The notes: generated by a model not told the origin, from the sequence alone. Shown: positions 1-10,167, counted from the stretch's first letter. The stretch: 64,000 nucleotides of DNA from Bidens hawaiensis (GCA_021521415.1 JAIQDT010000027.1:5355001-5419000); one strand, 5' to 3'. Numbers and translations: made by a program.

Positions 1-1
1 T

Positions 2-658
2 CGGGCTATTATAGGTTCTTTAATGTACTTAACTGCTTCTAGGCCTGATATAATGTTTGCTGTTTGTCTTTGTGCTCGTTTTCAAGCAAACCCAAAGGAA
101 TCTCACATGAAGGGTGTGAAGAGGATCTTGCGGTATCTCAAGGGCAGACCGAAGCTGGGGTTGTGGTACCCGAGAGGAGGAGACTTGGAGCTAGTCGCTT
201 ACACAGATTCTGATTATGGAGGGTGCAATCAGAGTCGGAAGTCAACAACTGGAGGATGTCAGTTTCTTGGTGGCAGATTGGTGTCGTGGCAATGCAAGAA
301 ACAGACTTCGGTCGCAATTTCAACCTGTGAAGCAGAATACATGGCAGCATCCAACTGCTGCTCCCAGGTTCTTTGGATTCAACAACAGTTGCGCGACTAT
401 GGTCTGAATTTCTTACTCACTCCTATTTGCATTGATAACACAGCTGCTATCTCAGTAACTAACAATCCCGTGAAGCACAGTAAAACTAAACATATTGACA
501 TACGTCATCATTTTATACGGGATTGTGCTGAGAAGAAACTGATTGTGCTTGAAAAGGTGGATACGCTTAATAATTTCGCTGATTTATATACTAAAGCGTT
601 TGACAAAACGAGATTTCAAAACCTTATTGAGTTGAATGGGATGATCAATCCCGAGTAA
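2..658 (+). CDS. Element A pol, C-terminal RT tail and RNase H (partial)
   Basis: The frame is open from the window edge to the TAA at 656-658, so the 5' part of pol lies outside the window. It encodes the end of a Ty1/Copia reverse transcriptase and the RNase H domain. Visible motifs are GSLMYLTASRPD (the RT/RNase H connection), YTDSDYGG with a catalytic Asp, CEAEYMAAS with the catalytic Glu, DNTAAI with the next Asp, and HIDIRHHFIRD with the conserved His. No internal stop is present and all RNase H acidic residues are intact. The product would act in cytoplasmic virus-like particles, removing RNA from RNA/DNA hybrids. It is followed by a 2.1 kb linker and the aORF of the same element. The motif order is diagnostic for Copia rather than Gypsy. 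Confidence 0.93.
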   Translation, partial: RAIIGSLMYLTASRPDIMFAVCLCARFQANPKESHMKGVKRILRYLKGRPKLGLWYPRGGDLELVAYTDSDYGGCNQSRKSTTGGCQFLGGRLVSWQCKKQTSVAISTCEAEYMAASNCCSQVLWIQQQLRDYGLNFLLTPICIDNTAAISVTNNPVKHSKTKHIDIRHHFIRDCAEKKLIVLEKVDTLNNFADLYTKAFDKTRFQNLIELNGMINPE

Positions 659-713
659 CCATGCTTTTCAAGTTATTTTTTAAAAAAAAAAAAATTAAAA
701 AAAAAATCATTAT

Positions 714-985
714 CGCTTAAAAGTATGTCGGTTACCTCAGTTTGAAGGACATGTCTTAGGATATGTTTGGTCCTCGTTTCTACTTGTAGAATATGAGGAT
801 AGCCATTAACCAGATGACTGAAAGTGACCGGGGCGGTTTATGATGAGTTTCATTTTTTCGCTTAAAATTAGTCGATCTTACTTAGTTAGAAGGACACATA
901 CTAGTATGTGGTCGGTCCAGTTGATCCATTGGATCTTCGGGATAGCCGTCTACCTGAAGACTTTGTTTTGGTCGGGGCGATTAAT
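714..985 (+). repeat. Degenerate tandem duplication in element A linker
   Basis: Two copies of a unit of roughly 130-145 bp can be aligned by eye. Both begin CGCTTAAAA, then carry GAAGGACA, then GGTCGGTCC or TTGGTCCTC, then GGGATAGCC or GGATAGCC, and end near GGGGCGRTT. A weaker third start (GCTTAAAAGG) lies near 1132. The copies are well diverged, so the duplication is old. Confidence 0.6.
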
Positions 986-1271
986 GTTAAAATTTTTAGA
1001 GGGAAATGAAATTATTGTTCAAGTCTACAACTTCGTAAGAAGTTCGTTAGCTATGTTTAACAGAAAATTGATCCAACCTTGGAAAATGATATATATACTG
1101 ATTCTGTGTGTTTAACTAGTGAAGTTATTAGGCTTAAAAGGCTTTAGGACAGTCATTGTATGTCATGGTAACTTTTTATGGTGCGTAAAAGTAGATGTGA
1201 TACAAACTAAATCTACTTGATTTTACGTGGAAACTCCTTACGAGTTTTGCATGTCTTCATATATATCTTTC

Positions 1272-1314
1272 CGAATGATAGGCAGAAAAGCGATTACCCA
1301 GTCATACACGAGCC
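1272..1314 (+). promoter_or_regulatory. Conserved linker block 1 (A copy)
   Basis: The segment GAATGATAGGCAGAAAAG followed by GATTACCCAGTCATAC and CGAGCC matches the reverse complement of element G at 29581-29634 almost base for base. It also matches element D around 50908-50946. In all three elements it lies about 630-790 bp downstream of the pol stop. No reading frame explains the conservation. Its function is unknown. Confidence 0.7.
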
Positions 1315-1419
1315 CGTAAGTGTTCTGATTCCCGTGAAGATAGCGTTTGAAGAAACTGCAGTGATCCAGATTCGGGACTTGCAGTTGGTTACTATTCTGA
1401 AGTCTATGTAAATGTTTAT

Positions 1420-1422
<3 letters not shown>

Positions 1423-1460
<38 letters not shown>
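1423..1460 (+). repeat. Poly(A) run of 38 nt
   Basis: Thirty-eight consecutive A residues follow TTTATCAT and are followed by CTTATGAG. The run sits between the two conserved linker blocks. It could be an expanded homopolymer or the tail of a retroposed transcript. I see no flanking duplication to settle this. Confidence 0.95.
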
Positions 1461-1462
<2 letters not shown>

Positions 1463-1578
1463 TATGAGTTATTGAAACATTCTAAGAGTTCAACATATCA
1501 AGACTTCTTAATCATGGAGTAAGAAAGAGAACGGGAAGGAGATGAAGAGTAATTACAAACTTAATCAGACACTAAGGG

Positions 1579-1645
1579 TCGAGGTCAATTCGGGGTGACT
1601 TGGGGAAAGCCAAATACGCTTTGAGAATAGATAGGAGGCATCATA
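1579..1645 (+). promoter_or_regulatory. Conserved linker block 2 (A copy)
   Basis: The words GGTCAATTCGGGGTGA, TTGGGGAAAGCC and CTTTGAGAA followed by GGCATCAT align with the reverse complement of element G at about 29195-29255 and, more loosely, of element D at about 50470-50515. Weaker similarity to G continues through TTAATTGAACCT and ACCTGTCT to about 1760. This is conserved non-coding sequence of unknown role. Confidence 0.7.
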
Positions 1646-2053
1646 ATCTCTGAGTTGTTGCCCACTTAAATTTTGAGGCTTAATTGAACCTAACTCGTAT
1701 CACCGAAACGATGAAAACCATCTTAAGTTATTTACCTACTTACAACCTGTCTCTATATGTCATAATACAGCTAAACACGGATCTATGTGACAGTCATGTA
1801 GTTAGTATGATTCCTGTTCGGATCTTTTCTAAAACGTAGCAGTCCCTATCGAGACTGAAATTTGATCCCTTATACCTTAATTGTTAAAAGTTTTATTTTT
1901 ATGTAGTTGTATGCTTTTATAAAAGGTTGCTTGGACTTGATCATGTTAGTTAATTCTTAAAGGGAAGTTTTAAACGTTAATTTCAAAATGTTCAAATTAT
2001 AAGGGTTGATTTTGTAAATATAGGCGATGTTGTTAAACAGGCTAACTTGTGAA

Positions 2054-2114
2054 TAACTTCGCCTAGGCGAAGTTAACTGTAACTTCTCCTGTATAACTTC
2101 GCCCCTATATAAGG
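2054..2114 (+). promoter_or_regulatory. Predicted internal aORF promoter of element A
   Basis: A perfect 22-bp palindrome (2054-2075, core TTCGCCTAGGCGAA) is followed by AACTTCTCC and AACTTCGCCC, then the TATA box CTATATAAGG (2105-2114), about 650 bp before the aORF ATG. The same 14-bp palindrome core followed by a TATA box occurs in the element's own LTR (5844-5936). The module therefore looks like an LTR promoter copied in miniature. Promoter activity is inferred. Confidence 0.6.
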
Positions 2115-2237
2115 ATTTTCAAAGGTCATCAGTCATTATATGAAAATCACAGCGAACTTATCCTCGAACTTCACAGCGAACTTATATCCGTTTTTTCATC
2201 CGATTATCTTTTTTTCCGATTTCAATCAGTATTCAAG

Positions 2238-2763
2238 GTGTGTTTGGGTTCTATATCTTATACTCGATGTTCGATGTTGTTAATCCTAGGTTGTCTCGAC
2301 ACCAGGTTAACGACCTCGGACGTTCGAAACCTATACCCGATTTCAAAACTTGTTTTACGTGTTCATGACCAAACTGATCGTCAACATATCTTTAAAAGCT
2401 TGAGTTTAAGTGTCCTAAATCGTCAAAATACCCAGAAAACCTCATATTTTCGAGTTTGAATCAAACTCACTGTCGCCGATTCAGATTCAGGCGAACTTAA
2501 GGTTTAGGCAAAGTTATCCGTAACTTCGCCTGAGTCTAAACTTCGCCTGAGGCGATGTTGTGGTGAGGCGAAGTTATCATTAACTTCGCCTGGACCTTTT
2601 AATTTTTTAATTATTAGACGAACTTAAAGATGAAGCGAAGTTGTTCCCAACTTCGCCCCAACTTTAACTTCGCCTATACATAAGTTATCACAACTTCGCT
2701 CATGGTAATAAGCGAACTTGCGCTAAATCTTAATGTTTATCTAACTTGGTTCGTTTGTTGCAG
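2238..2763 (+). other. Possible 5'-leader intron before the aORF
   Basis: The acceptor TTTGTTGCAG ends at 2763, immediately before ATATGG. The corresponding position in element C also reads TTTGCAG then ATATGG. A possible donor is AAG/GTGTGT at 2238; an alternative is CAG/GTTAAC near 2306. The acceptor is well supported by this comparison, but the donor is a guess. Confidence 0.35.
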
Positions 2764-2765
2764 AT

Positions 2766-5689
2766 ATGGCTGCAGTAGCAGGTGCTGGAGGTGCTGGAGG
2801 AGATGACGGAGGAGATAATCAGAGGCAATTCTTCCAGGGTCACAACATGTTCATCACCTTAGACCCGGAAGCGAGTGGTGTGGAGGATTATCGCGAGATA
2901 ATCACATTCATCCTACGCTCGAGGATATTCCACGCAATCACGACGACACTGCCGATATCCTTACCCAATATCGAGGACTTCTGGCAGACGGTGGAGTACG
3001 ATTGTCGTGTTGAGCCCCCGGTTATGCGAGCAACCGTCAACAACCAGGAGGTTCAGTTCTCATCTGAACAAATACGGGTGGCGTTACGTTTTGGAGAGGA
3101 GACTCGGAACGACCCTACGGAGTTTGTGGCTCCGTTTCGTGATGGAGCATTTCTAAGAATGGGCTATTCTGGTCCATTGGGCGATACCCAGAGACGGAAG
3201 GGGTTCCTGCTCGATCAGTGGCGCTTCCTCATGCACGTCATGATTGTGTGTATGTCTGGGAGGAAGGCGGGTACTGACGGAATGGGTGCGACCATGCAGT
3301 CCGCAATGACTGCTCTGACCTATAACAAACGTTATAGCTTCAGTCAGATGGTCTTTTACGAGATCGACAGACAGAGGAGGGCGATGGCTCGTGAGCGGTT
3401 CATAATGTATCCAAGATTCATCCAGATGATCTTGAACCATGTGGCTCCGAATTTGCCACAACGACGCCCAATAAGATACGTGGAGAGTGTGAGCAAACGT
3501 ATCTTTGCTCAATGCCGTACTTCGAGTGCGAGGAGCAAGCCTGAACGTCGTCCAAGGCATACTCCACTCTTTGGGTTCTTGATAAACCCGGGGTATGTGC
3601 CAGCTCGGGGGGACGAGTTCAGAGACCCTCAACCACAACAGGCAGGAGCAACTCGAGATGTACCTACTGTGGCTGTGGTGTCGGCTGAGGAGGATGTAGA
3701 CCTTGATGCTGCATTTGGCGGCCAAGGATTCTTCGACATGGATCGTTTTGATCCACAAGAAGAAGTGTAGGTTTCTGCTGCACAGGTTCGGGAGGTGATT
3801 GTTACTAGAGCAGCTACGACGGTGGCTGACTCAGATCTTGATGACGTTATGGATGAGGCAAGAAGGATGTTGGTGAGACGTGAGAGGACGTTGGGGAAGA
3901 GAAAGAGAACGATGGATGATAGTGAGTCAGAAGAAGAGGAAGAAGACATCCACAGGCTGATTAGACGTTCAAGACGGGAGAGGACAGGTGCAGGTATGGG
4001 AGCCGGAGAGACTTCAAGGGTTGTACGTTTTGCTCCATCCGCACTGTCAGGTATGTCGATTGTTCCTACCTCTGTACAGGTTACAAGCGCTGCAGATGTT
4101 CCTGTGGTGGCTACATCAGCTGTCGGCATCCCATCCATCACACTACAGACGACGACTCCGGAGATTGTGTCGTTACCACCTCCAACGCTTACTCCTTCAG
4201 AGGTGGTGGCACGGTTTGTAGAGTCGACGGTCGTCGCAACTGCAGGGTTGTCGGTCACGATACCACCTGCGGTTACCTCCACAACTGCTTCTGATGTCCC
4301 GGTTACATTCGAGATCCCTGCTGAGTATACTCCAGATACATCTAACATGAGGTTTGATTTCGATGCAACCCTCTCAGACTCGGAGAGAATAGCTGCACTT
4401 GAGCGGGTCGTGGCAGAGCAATCGAGGATAAACTTTATCCAGACCCAGGCTATTCAGTGCCTTGTAGCAGAGAATCAACTACAGTCGTCCCTCCTAGTTG
4501 AACATGGGCAAATTATAGATGCTATGAAGGAGTTCTTGGCATCTCAGGGGGAGACAGGCTGTAGAGGCGACGAGTTAAGGACGAAGAAGAGAAATGACAG
4601 AGACGATGATCCCAATGCACCGAAAGGTGCAGGTGGTGAGTTGCCAAGAACTACTCAAGCTCTTGGGACTTCCACAGCTCAGGGGGAGTCTGCGGGTGCA
4701 GTTGGTGGTGATGAGGTGGTGACGGTTGATGATGATGATGATGTGATAGATGTGTTGAAAGAATTGAATGATGATATGCTAGAAGATGATGATATGTTTG
4801 ATGATGATGTGCTGCCGATTGAGGAGATTGAGAAGATTGGCGCACAGATTGTGATTGAAGATGAGATTGAAGAAGGTGAAATAATTGAAGAAAATGTTGA
4901 ACATGAGATCCCAGATGTTGAGAAAGCCGATATGGGTACTGAGATGGAGAATGATGAGACAGAGTGGGAGGAGCAGCCTAGGTGGAAAGAAGGATATGCT
5001 CATTGGTTATTAAGACTAAAAAGCCTGCTGTTCCAACCATGTTCAAGAAGAATTATAATATCAAAGGCTATGCTGAAGCGAAGAAAGGGATTATTTGCTG
5101 GATCTATGATGAGCAGTTGAAGCTCTTTGTGCTCAAACGGTTTGACGGCGTTCAGTATTTTAAAAGAATGTTAAGGTCGTTGAATACACTGCCGGAATGT
5201 GAAGTGAAAGACTTAGCCAGATTGGGGTTAATCAATCGAAGTGAAGATAATATGGCTAGAGTCATTGAGAAAATTGTTTGGAGAGAGAGTATAAAATAGA
5301 AGAAATTTGAGCTGTTGAAGCCTCAAAAGGGAAAACTTGTTGAGGACAAGGATAGAGGTCTAAGAACTGATGGAAAACCTTGGATGGTAATGAAGTATAA
5401 ACCGATCTGGTGCCTGAAAGAAGTACCGATGAAGCTAATGCCCAAGGATGTGCTTAAAGACCTAAAGTGGTGGTACGTGGATTGTGAGACAGAAGAGGCG
5501 GTGATGGAAGACGAGGATGAACAAGAGCTCCTTAGAGTTTACGATCCGATGCATTTGGTAAACTTATCGCAAGCTGATCTGAAGGTGCTTAATGAGAAGA
5601 AAATCTTTTATATTCCTGCTTGGAAGGATGAAGCGAGGAAGTATCAAAGAGTCGTGTCAGTTTGTGTTAGAGAAGGAGTGCATGCGTGA
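2766..5689 (+). pseudogene. Element A aORF (envelope-like third ORF), disrupted
   Basis: This is one long ORF of about 970 codons. It is interrupted by an in-frame TAG at 3768-3770, a frameshift near 4985-5010 and a second in-frame TAG at 5297-5299, and ends at TGA 5687-5689. The N-terminal domain (about residues 25-240) contains GHNMFITLD, NIEDFWQTVEYD and MYPRFIQMILN, shared with the aORFs of B, C and D. A Thr/Val/Pro-rich stretch and a strongly acidic Asp/Glu tract follow. The C-terminal domain contains GVQYF, a LARLGLINR-like motif, YDPMHLVNLSQADLKVL and YQRVVSVC, matching the C-terminus of the element D aORF. I see no signal peptide or convincing membrane helix. Its position matches the envelope-like ORF of Sireviruses, but its function is unknown. 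The ATG was chosen because an AG acceptor lies just upstream. Confidence 0.8.
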
Positions 5690-5742
5690 AAATACAGGAT
5701 TACAAGACAAGAGCTTAAAGATCAAGATATGAAGCTACTGCC

Positions 5743-5753
5743 AAGGGGGAGTC
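5743..5753 (+). promoter_or_regulatory. Polypurine tract, element A
   Basis: AAGGGGGAG directly precedes TC and the LTR start TGTTGG. This is the plus-strand primer site for reverse transcription. Equivalent tracts precede the 3' LTRs of B, C, D and H. Confidence 0.85.
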
Positions 5754-6170
5754 TGTTGGTGCATAAATGCCTGTAGTTCATAGTCTAGAGTCTGTAATCG
5801 AGTCTGTAATGTTATTTATGTTTTTGTTTAAAGCGAAGTTGTTAACAAGTTCGCCTAGGCGAACTTGTTGAACAAGCGAAGTTATGGACAACTTCGCCTG
5901 AACATATCAGGCGAAGTTGTCGTGTATTTATATATAGGTTACGGATTGTTTAGTAACTAGTTGTTCAGTGAATCGTGTGATAGTTAGCAGTTTTGGTTAA
6001 CGAGTCTGTAATAGTGATATCGTATCACGTGTTCGGTTATCAATATAACGTGTTCGTTTATCGTATCGTGTTTGTTTGATTTGCTTTCTACACTCGTAAA
6101 GATCTACGCAGGGATTCCGCACCTGAGTAGAACGCGATATCTCGTGTGATCCGTCCAGGGAACCTACACA
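5754..6170 (+). mobile_element. Element A 3' LTR
   Basis: It begins TGTTGGTGCATAAATG directly after the polypurine tract and ends in CTACACA; the exact end is 6168 or 6170. It contains a perfect 26-bp palindrome (5844-5869), a perfect 13-bp stem with a 7-nt loop (5888-5920, loop AACATAT), and a TATA-like TATTTATATATA (5925-5936). The partner LTR is outside the window. It abuts the interrupted gag of element E, so A was probably inserted into E. Confidence 0.8.
5844..5936 (+). promoter_or_regulatory. LTR promoter module of element A
   Basis: The order is a palindrome with core TTCGCCTAGGCGAA, the spacer motif AAGCGAAGTT, a second hairpin with ACAACTTCGCCTG arms, then TATTTATATATA. The same motif set and order, palindrome then TTCGCC then TATA, recurs at 2054-2114 in front of the aORF. 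Confidence 0.6.
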
Positions 6171-6189
6171 TTAGTATACGACACAGTTG

Positions 6190-9090
6190 ACCGCAATATG
6201 AGTGTCCTTGATAAAAGGATGAAGATTCTGATAGCTCTTCTGATTACAATCCCTTACAACATGACCAAGTTGACCGCAAAGAAAACAACTTCGCATGTCT
6301 ACACGATGTTGTTGTGAAGTGGTTGGAATGAATGATGCAGAAGTCTGATGATGACTCACATTCTTGGTCATGCTCTTAGCAAACTCATCAGTTAATTCAG
6401 ATTTCTTTTTCATGTAAAAATCCAAATTAGAACAATTTGAAAAATTTTTCAATGTGTCTATCCCAGTTGACTTCACAAAGTTGATTTTCTTAGCTTGTTT
6501 TAAAACGTGCTTTGACTTAGTCAATGGAACTGATGTTTTTGCTTGAGAATATCGACGTTCAAGATCTTGATTTTTTGACGTTTCATTGATAAAGACACTC
6601 TCAATAAGTTCAGGTTTAATGATACTTATTGGAATATCTTTTTCTGTGAACATCATGTCCATTCCTTTTAATTTAAAAACTCTAATAGGTGAAGGCTTAG
6701 AACTAGTAGGAGGATTAACAAATCGCATTAAGTCCTCATCAGAAATCTTTGGTTTATCTGACTTCTTTGCCTTTAGTGGTTTAGTTTTTACCGGTTCTTC
6801 CTTTTTCATGTGAGACTTGAATGAACCATACACAGCTACCTCAAATTCTTGAGGTTCGCAAATAATATGATTAGAACTGGGGATGTTCTTATTCTTGTGT
6901 ATTATCTCATGTTCAAACACGTCCTCGATAATCACCTTGTCATCATTCTCAACAAAGACCTTTTTACTTTGAACATGAGGTTTTTGAGGAGCAACCTGGG
7001 TCTTAACAGTTTCTGTTTTAACTGATTTTTTTGGGTTAACTGACTTAGATTTCTCAGAAATCACAGTTTCTTTCTCAATCAAATCCTCTTCGTTTCTAGC
7101 AAAAGGATTAATTTTATAATCATTGTGAAATGGAGGTGGAATTTCAACAAAACCAATGCCTTTCTTAGAATCATTTTGTTTACCAGATACTTCAATAATT
7201 TCATTCAACAGAAAAGAAGAACTTCTAAACTTTCCTAGTTTGTTCTTCAACTCAAGAACATCATTCTCAAGCTCGGTTATCTTTGAACGATGTTTCAGAA
7301 TTTCTTGAAACTTTTGGTCATTAATCGTCATTTTCACAGATAACTCAGCTTTGAGATCGTGCTTACTTGTCGAAAATGCTTCAATCTTTTCTCGAGATCT
7401 CATTTGAGATTCAAGAGATTGTCGATAAGTATCTTTTAGAGAAGCAATTTCTCTTACCAGACTATCATTTTGACTTTTCAAAGCTTCTAACTTAGGTTTA
7501 TTAAATTCACAATCAACACATGATACTTTAACATATGAAGTAGCAGAGATAGAATGACTAACCTCATTGATTTTGGCCATGCAAGCAAATACTATTGGAG
7601 GTTTGTCACAAGACTCGTCAGAATCAGATCCAGAATCATTATCAGAAGACATCTCACTCCCACTTGTATCTTGACATTCTTTATGTAATCCAAACATAGC
7701 TAGATTTGCTTGAGCATCATTACATAGTAACCGTTGTGACCAGTCATTACCATCTGCTAACATTGCTTGTGTTGTAGAAGAAGAAGGTTTCTTTTCAGCA
7801 TCACTACCTCGAGGTGTAGAAGAATTTTGACCACGAGAACCAGTGTATTCTTTCTTTGGCTTGTCACATTCCTTTGCGAAATGTCCAAATTCTTGACAAT
7901 TATAGCATTTTACTTTCAATTTGTCAAAACCTAACTTCTTGTTTAAAGCTGGAAGATCTTTTCCAGTTCTCTACATGAATCTTTTAACTATAAGGACAAT
8001 CATAGCCATGTTCCATTTTAAATCCATGATTTCCAAAACATCAGGATCTATCTGATCCCTAATCAGTTAAATCACTTGTGGCAATCTTACTACTTACCAA
8101 GTTTTCATATGAAGACATGAAAGCTGTCAGAAAAGCAAAGTTTTGTTCAGCTTCCTTCATATTAACACTAGGTGTTGAAGCAAATGGATTAGTAGTAGTT
8201 GAACTCCCAGAACCACCAGACAATCCAGAATTACCAGCAGAATAGAAACAAACTTTTGGATCATTGAACATAGTTGATTCTTTTTCACTTGCAGCTTGGG
8301 TAAGAAAAGCATTGATTGGAGAAATTGATGAACTAAGAGGCATACTTCCACCATAGAAAGCTGGATCTTGATTTTCCTTGGAAGATTTTTGACACTTAAG
8401 ATCATATTCTCTAGCTTCGATCTTTTGTAAAAATTCAGGTGCAATTAACTCTTCGTTCAAGAAGTAGTCATTCTCTTTCAAGACCATGAGAAATGTTGAA
8501 TAAGAACTTGGGAGCACACTCTTAATAGTGTCAATTTAATCTGTTTCAGAAATTTCCAATTTCATCTTGTCCATTTCAGCAATTAAATGAATAAACCTTG
8601 TAATCATCTCTTCAACTGTTTCTCCCTTCAATAGATTAAAGTTTCGAAAATGAAACTTGAGCATTACTTTCTTACTCTCAGTTGTGTTTCCCATACTTCT
8701 CATATGAAGATGTTGGAATAGAGAAGCACATCTCTTTATGTTACCCACTTGATGAATGATATTTTCTGGCAATGCCATAGTGAGAGTGGAATAAGCTTTT
8801 GTTTCGATTTCTAAAGCTTTCTTTTCTTCTTGAGAATATTGAGATACAGCTTTAGGAACAAAACCAATAGTATCATCACCAATTAACGGTTCCTTATGAA
8901 CTTCATCGAGACAATATGAGCAGTCAGGATGAACAGATCCCAAATGTGCACGAAACCGAGGTTCACATTTGGCAAAGTCACTAAACTTCATCAATCTTGG
9001 ACATTTTGAGTGTGAACCTATCTCAGTATCAAGTTGCAACATTTGTTGCATCAACATATTTTGAGACGCCAATGCATACATACCGGCCAT
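6190..9090 (-). pseudogene. Element E gag, disrupted and 3'-truncated
   Basis: This is a Copia gag of the same family as element D. The start is the ATG at 9090 (MAGMYALASQ). The N-terminal UBN2-like gag domain (NLLKGETVEEM, ALPENI) is followed by the zinc knuckle CYNCQEFGHFAKEC (about 7900), a long Lys/Glu-rich coiled-coil stretch and a second knuckle CFLCGQLGHVVRDC (about 6280). Against D it has a Lys-to-stop change at 8536-8538, a one-base frameshift near 8060 and a Gln-to-stop near 7975. Near the second knuckle, FIKD is joined directly to THI, an in-frame loss of 21 codons. Homology ends about 25 bp before the LTR of A. Confidence 0.85.
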
Positions 9091-10153
9091 TTTTGACAAA
9101 TTTTAAAGTTTAAAGGTGGAACGAATCAAACAACAAATAAGGTTTAATGAACTGTGAACAGTTGTAGCGAACTGTAAACAGTTGTAGCGAATCAAATCTT
9201 AACGAAGTGAAGATTGATCAGACAACGAATCAGAATTGAGTTTAGCGAATCAAATGGTTAACGAATCAACTCAAAACCACGAATCAGATGGTCAACAATC
9301 AGTCAACAAACTAGTCAATACTAACGAATTGACTAAGTCAATCACGAATTACATGCTTAGCGAATTACAGATTTCTTTTAACGAATTAGACAACGAACAG
9401 ACTATAACGAATCAGCTACAGTTGATTTAGCGAATCAATCATAACGAATCAAGTTGTTATAACCGTTTGTAACAAACTTTGATACCTTATGTCACGTGGA
9501 AAAAGTTGTTATGACACAAATCCCAATGTGGACATGTATCACACTAATCTGTTTATCCAATTAACGAATCAGATGACACGAATTAACAACTAACACGAAC
9601 TGGCAAACGAATCACTTGAAGACGAATCAGCTAATTTAGATAACGAATCAAAGTGAATAATAACACAAATCACCATGAATATGATAACGAATCAAATTCA
9701 TCTTCAAATATTCAAATCTTCAAAGAAGATTTCCAGAAATCTGGAAAAATGAAGAACACTAAACCCAGAAACCCAGAATATGTAAATCCGCAATACAACC
9801 TCAATTCGTAACCAAATTGCACAATTAACCTATCAAACAACTCGCAAACAAATCGCAAATCCAAAACACTAATCCTCGATACCAAATACCTCCGATTACC
9901 AAACAAATTTACCCACAATACAACCTCTGTTTCGGAATTAAACCGAAAACAGTTCAAATCCACTCAAAAACCAAACCAAAACTCAATTCCAACTCACAAT
10001 TCCTTCCAATACCTTAATCAACCTCAAATTCAGTCCAAATCGTCCATAAAACAATCAATTCAACGATAAATTGATTCAAATTGACCCAAAACAGAAATTA
10101 ACCAAAACGAAAACTAATTAAACACCAAATCAAGTGTAATTGAGCAACCAACA
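9091..10153 (-). other. Element E 5' leader with CGAATC motif array
   Basis: This non-coding leader lies between the primer site and gag. From about 9120 to 9700 it is crowded with AACGAATC and TAGCGAATC-type motifs, mostly in one orientation. The same hexamer family forms the arms of the LTR hairpins of E and D. From 9700 to 10150 the sequence is C/A-rich and without motif. An equivalent leader occurs in element D. Confidence 0.7.
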
Positions 10154-10165
10154 GCTCTGATACCA
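10154..10165 (-). promoter_or_regulatory. Primer binding site, element E
   Basis: The minus strand reads TGGTATCAGAGC, complementary to the 3' end of plant initiator tRNA-Met. It is two bases inside the LTR. Confidence 0.9.
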
Positions 10166-10167
10166 CT

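Larger units (their letters stand above)
659..2765 (+). other. Element A pol-to-aORF linker (non-coding)
   Basis: No convincing ORF is present. In order it holds an A/T-rich run just after the pol stop, a degenerate tandem duplication (about 714-985), two blocks conserved in the linkers of elements D and G (1272-1314 and 1579-1645, homology trailing to about 1830), a 38-nt poly(A), a palindrome/TATA module at 2054-2114, and a second cluster of TTCGCC/GGCGAA motifs at about 2485-2710. The linker ends in TTGCAG two bases before the aORF ATG. It appears to be an internal promoter and leader region rather than decayed coding sequence. Confidence 0.75.

Noticed and set aside
1423..1460. SINE or LINE 3' end
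   Set aside because: No flanking duplication, RNA polymerase III boxes or LINE coding sequence were seen upstream, so only the poly(A) itself is reported.
3153..4348. Long minus-strand ORFs opposite the element A aORF
   Set aside because: They are shadows of the plus-strand aORF, low-complexity Ser/Thr/Val sequences without any domain. The plus frame matches the aORFs of B, C and D.
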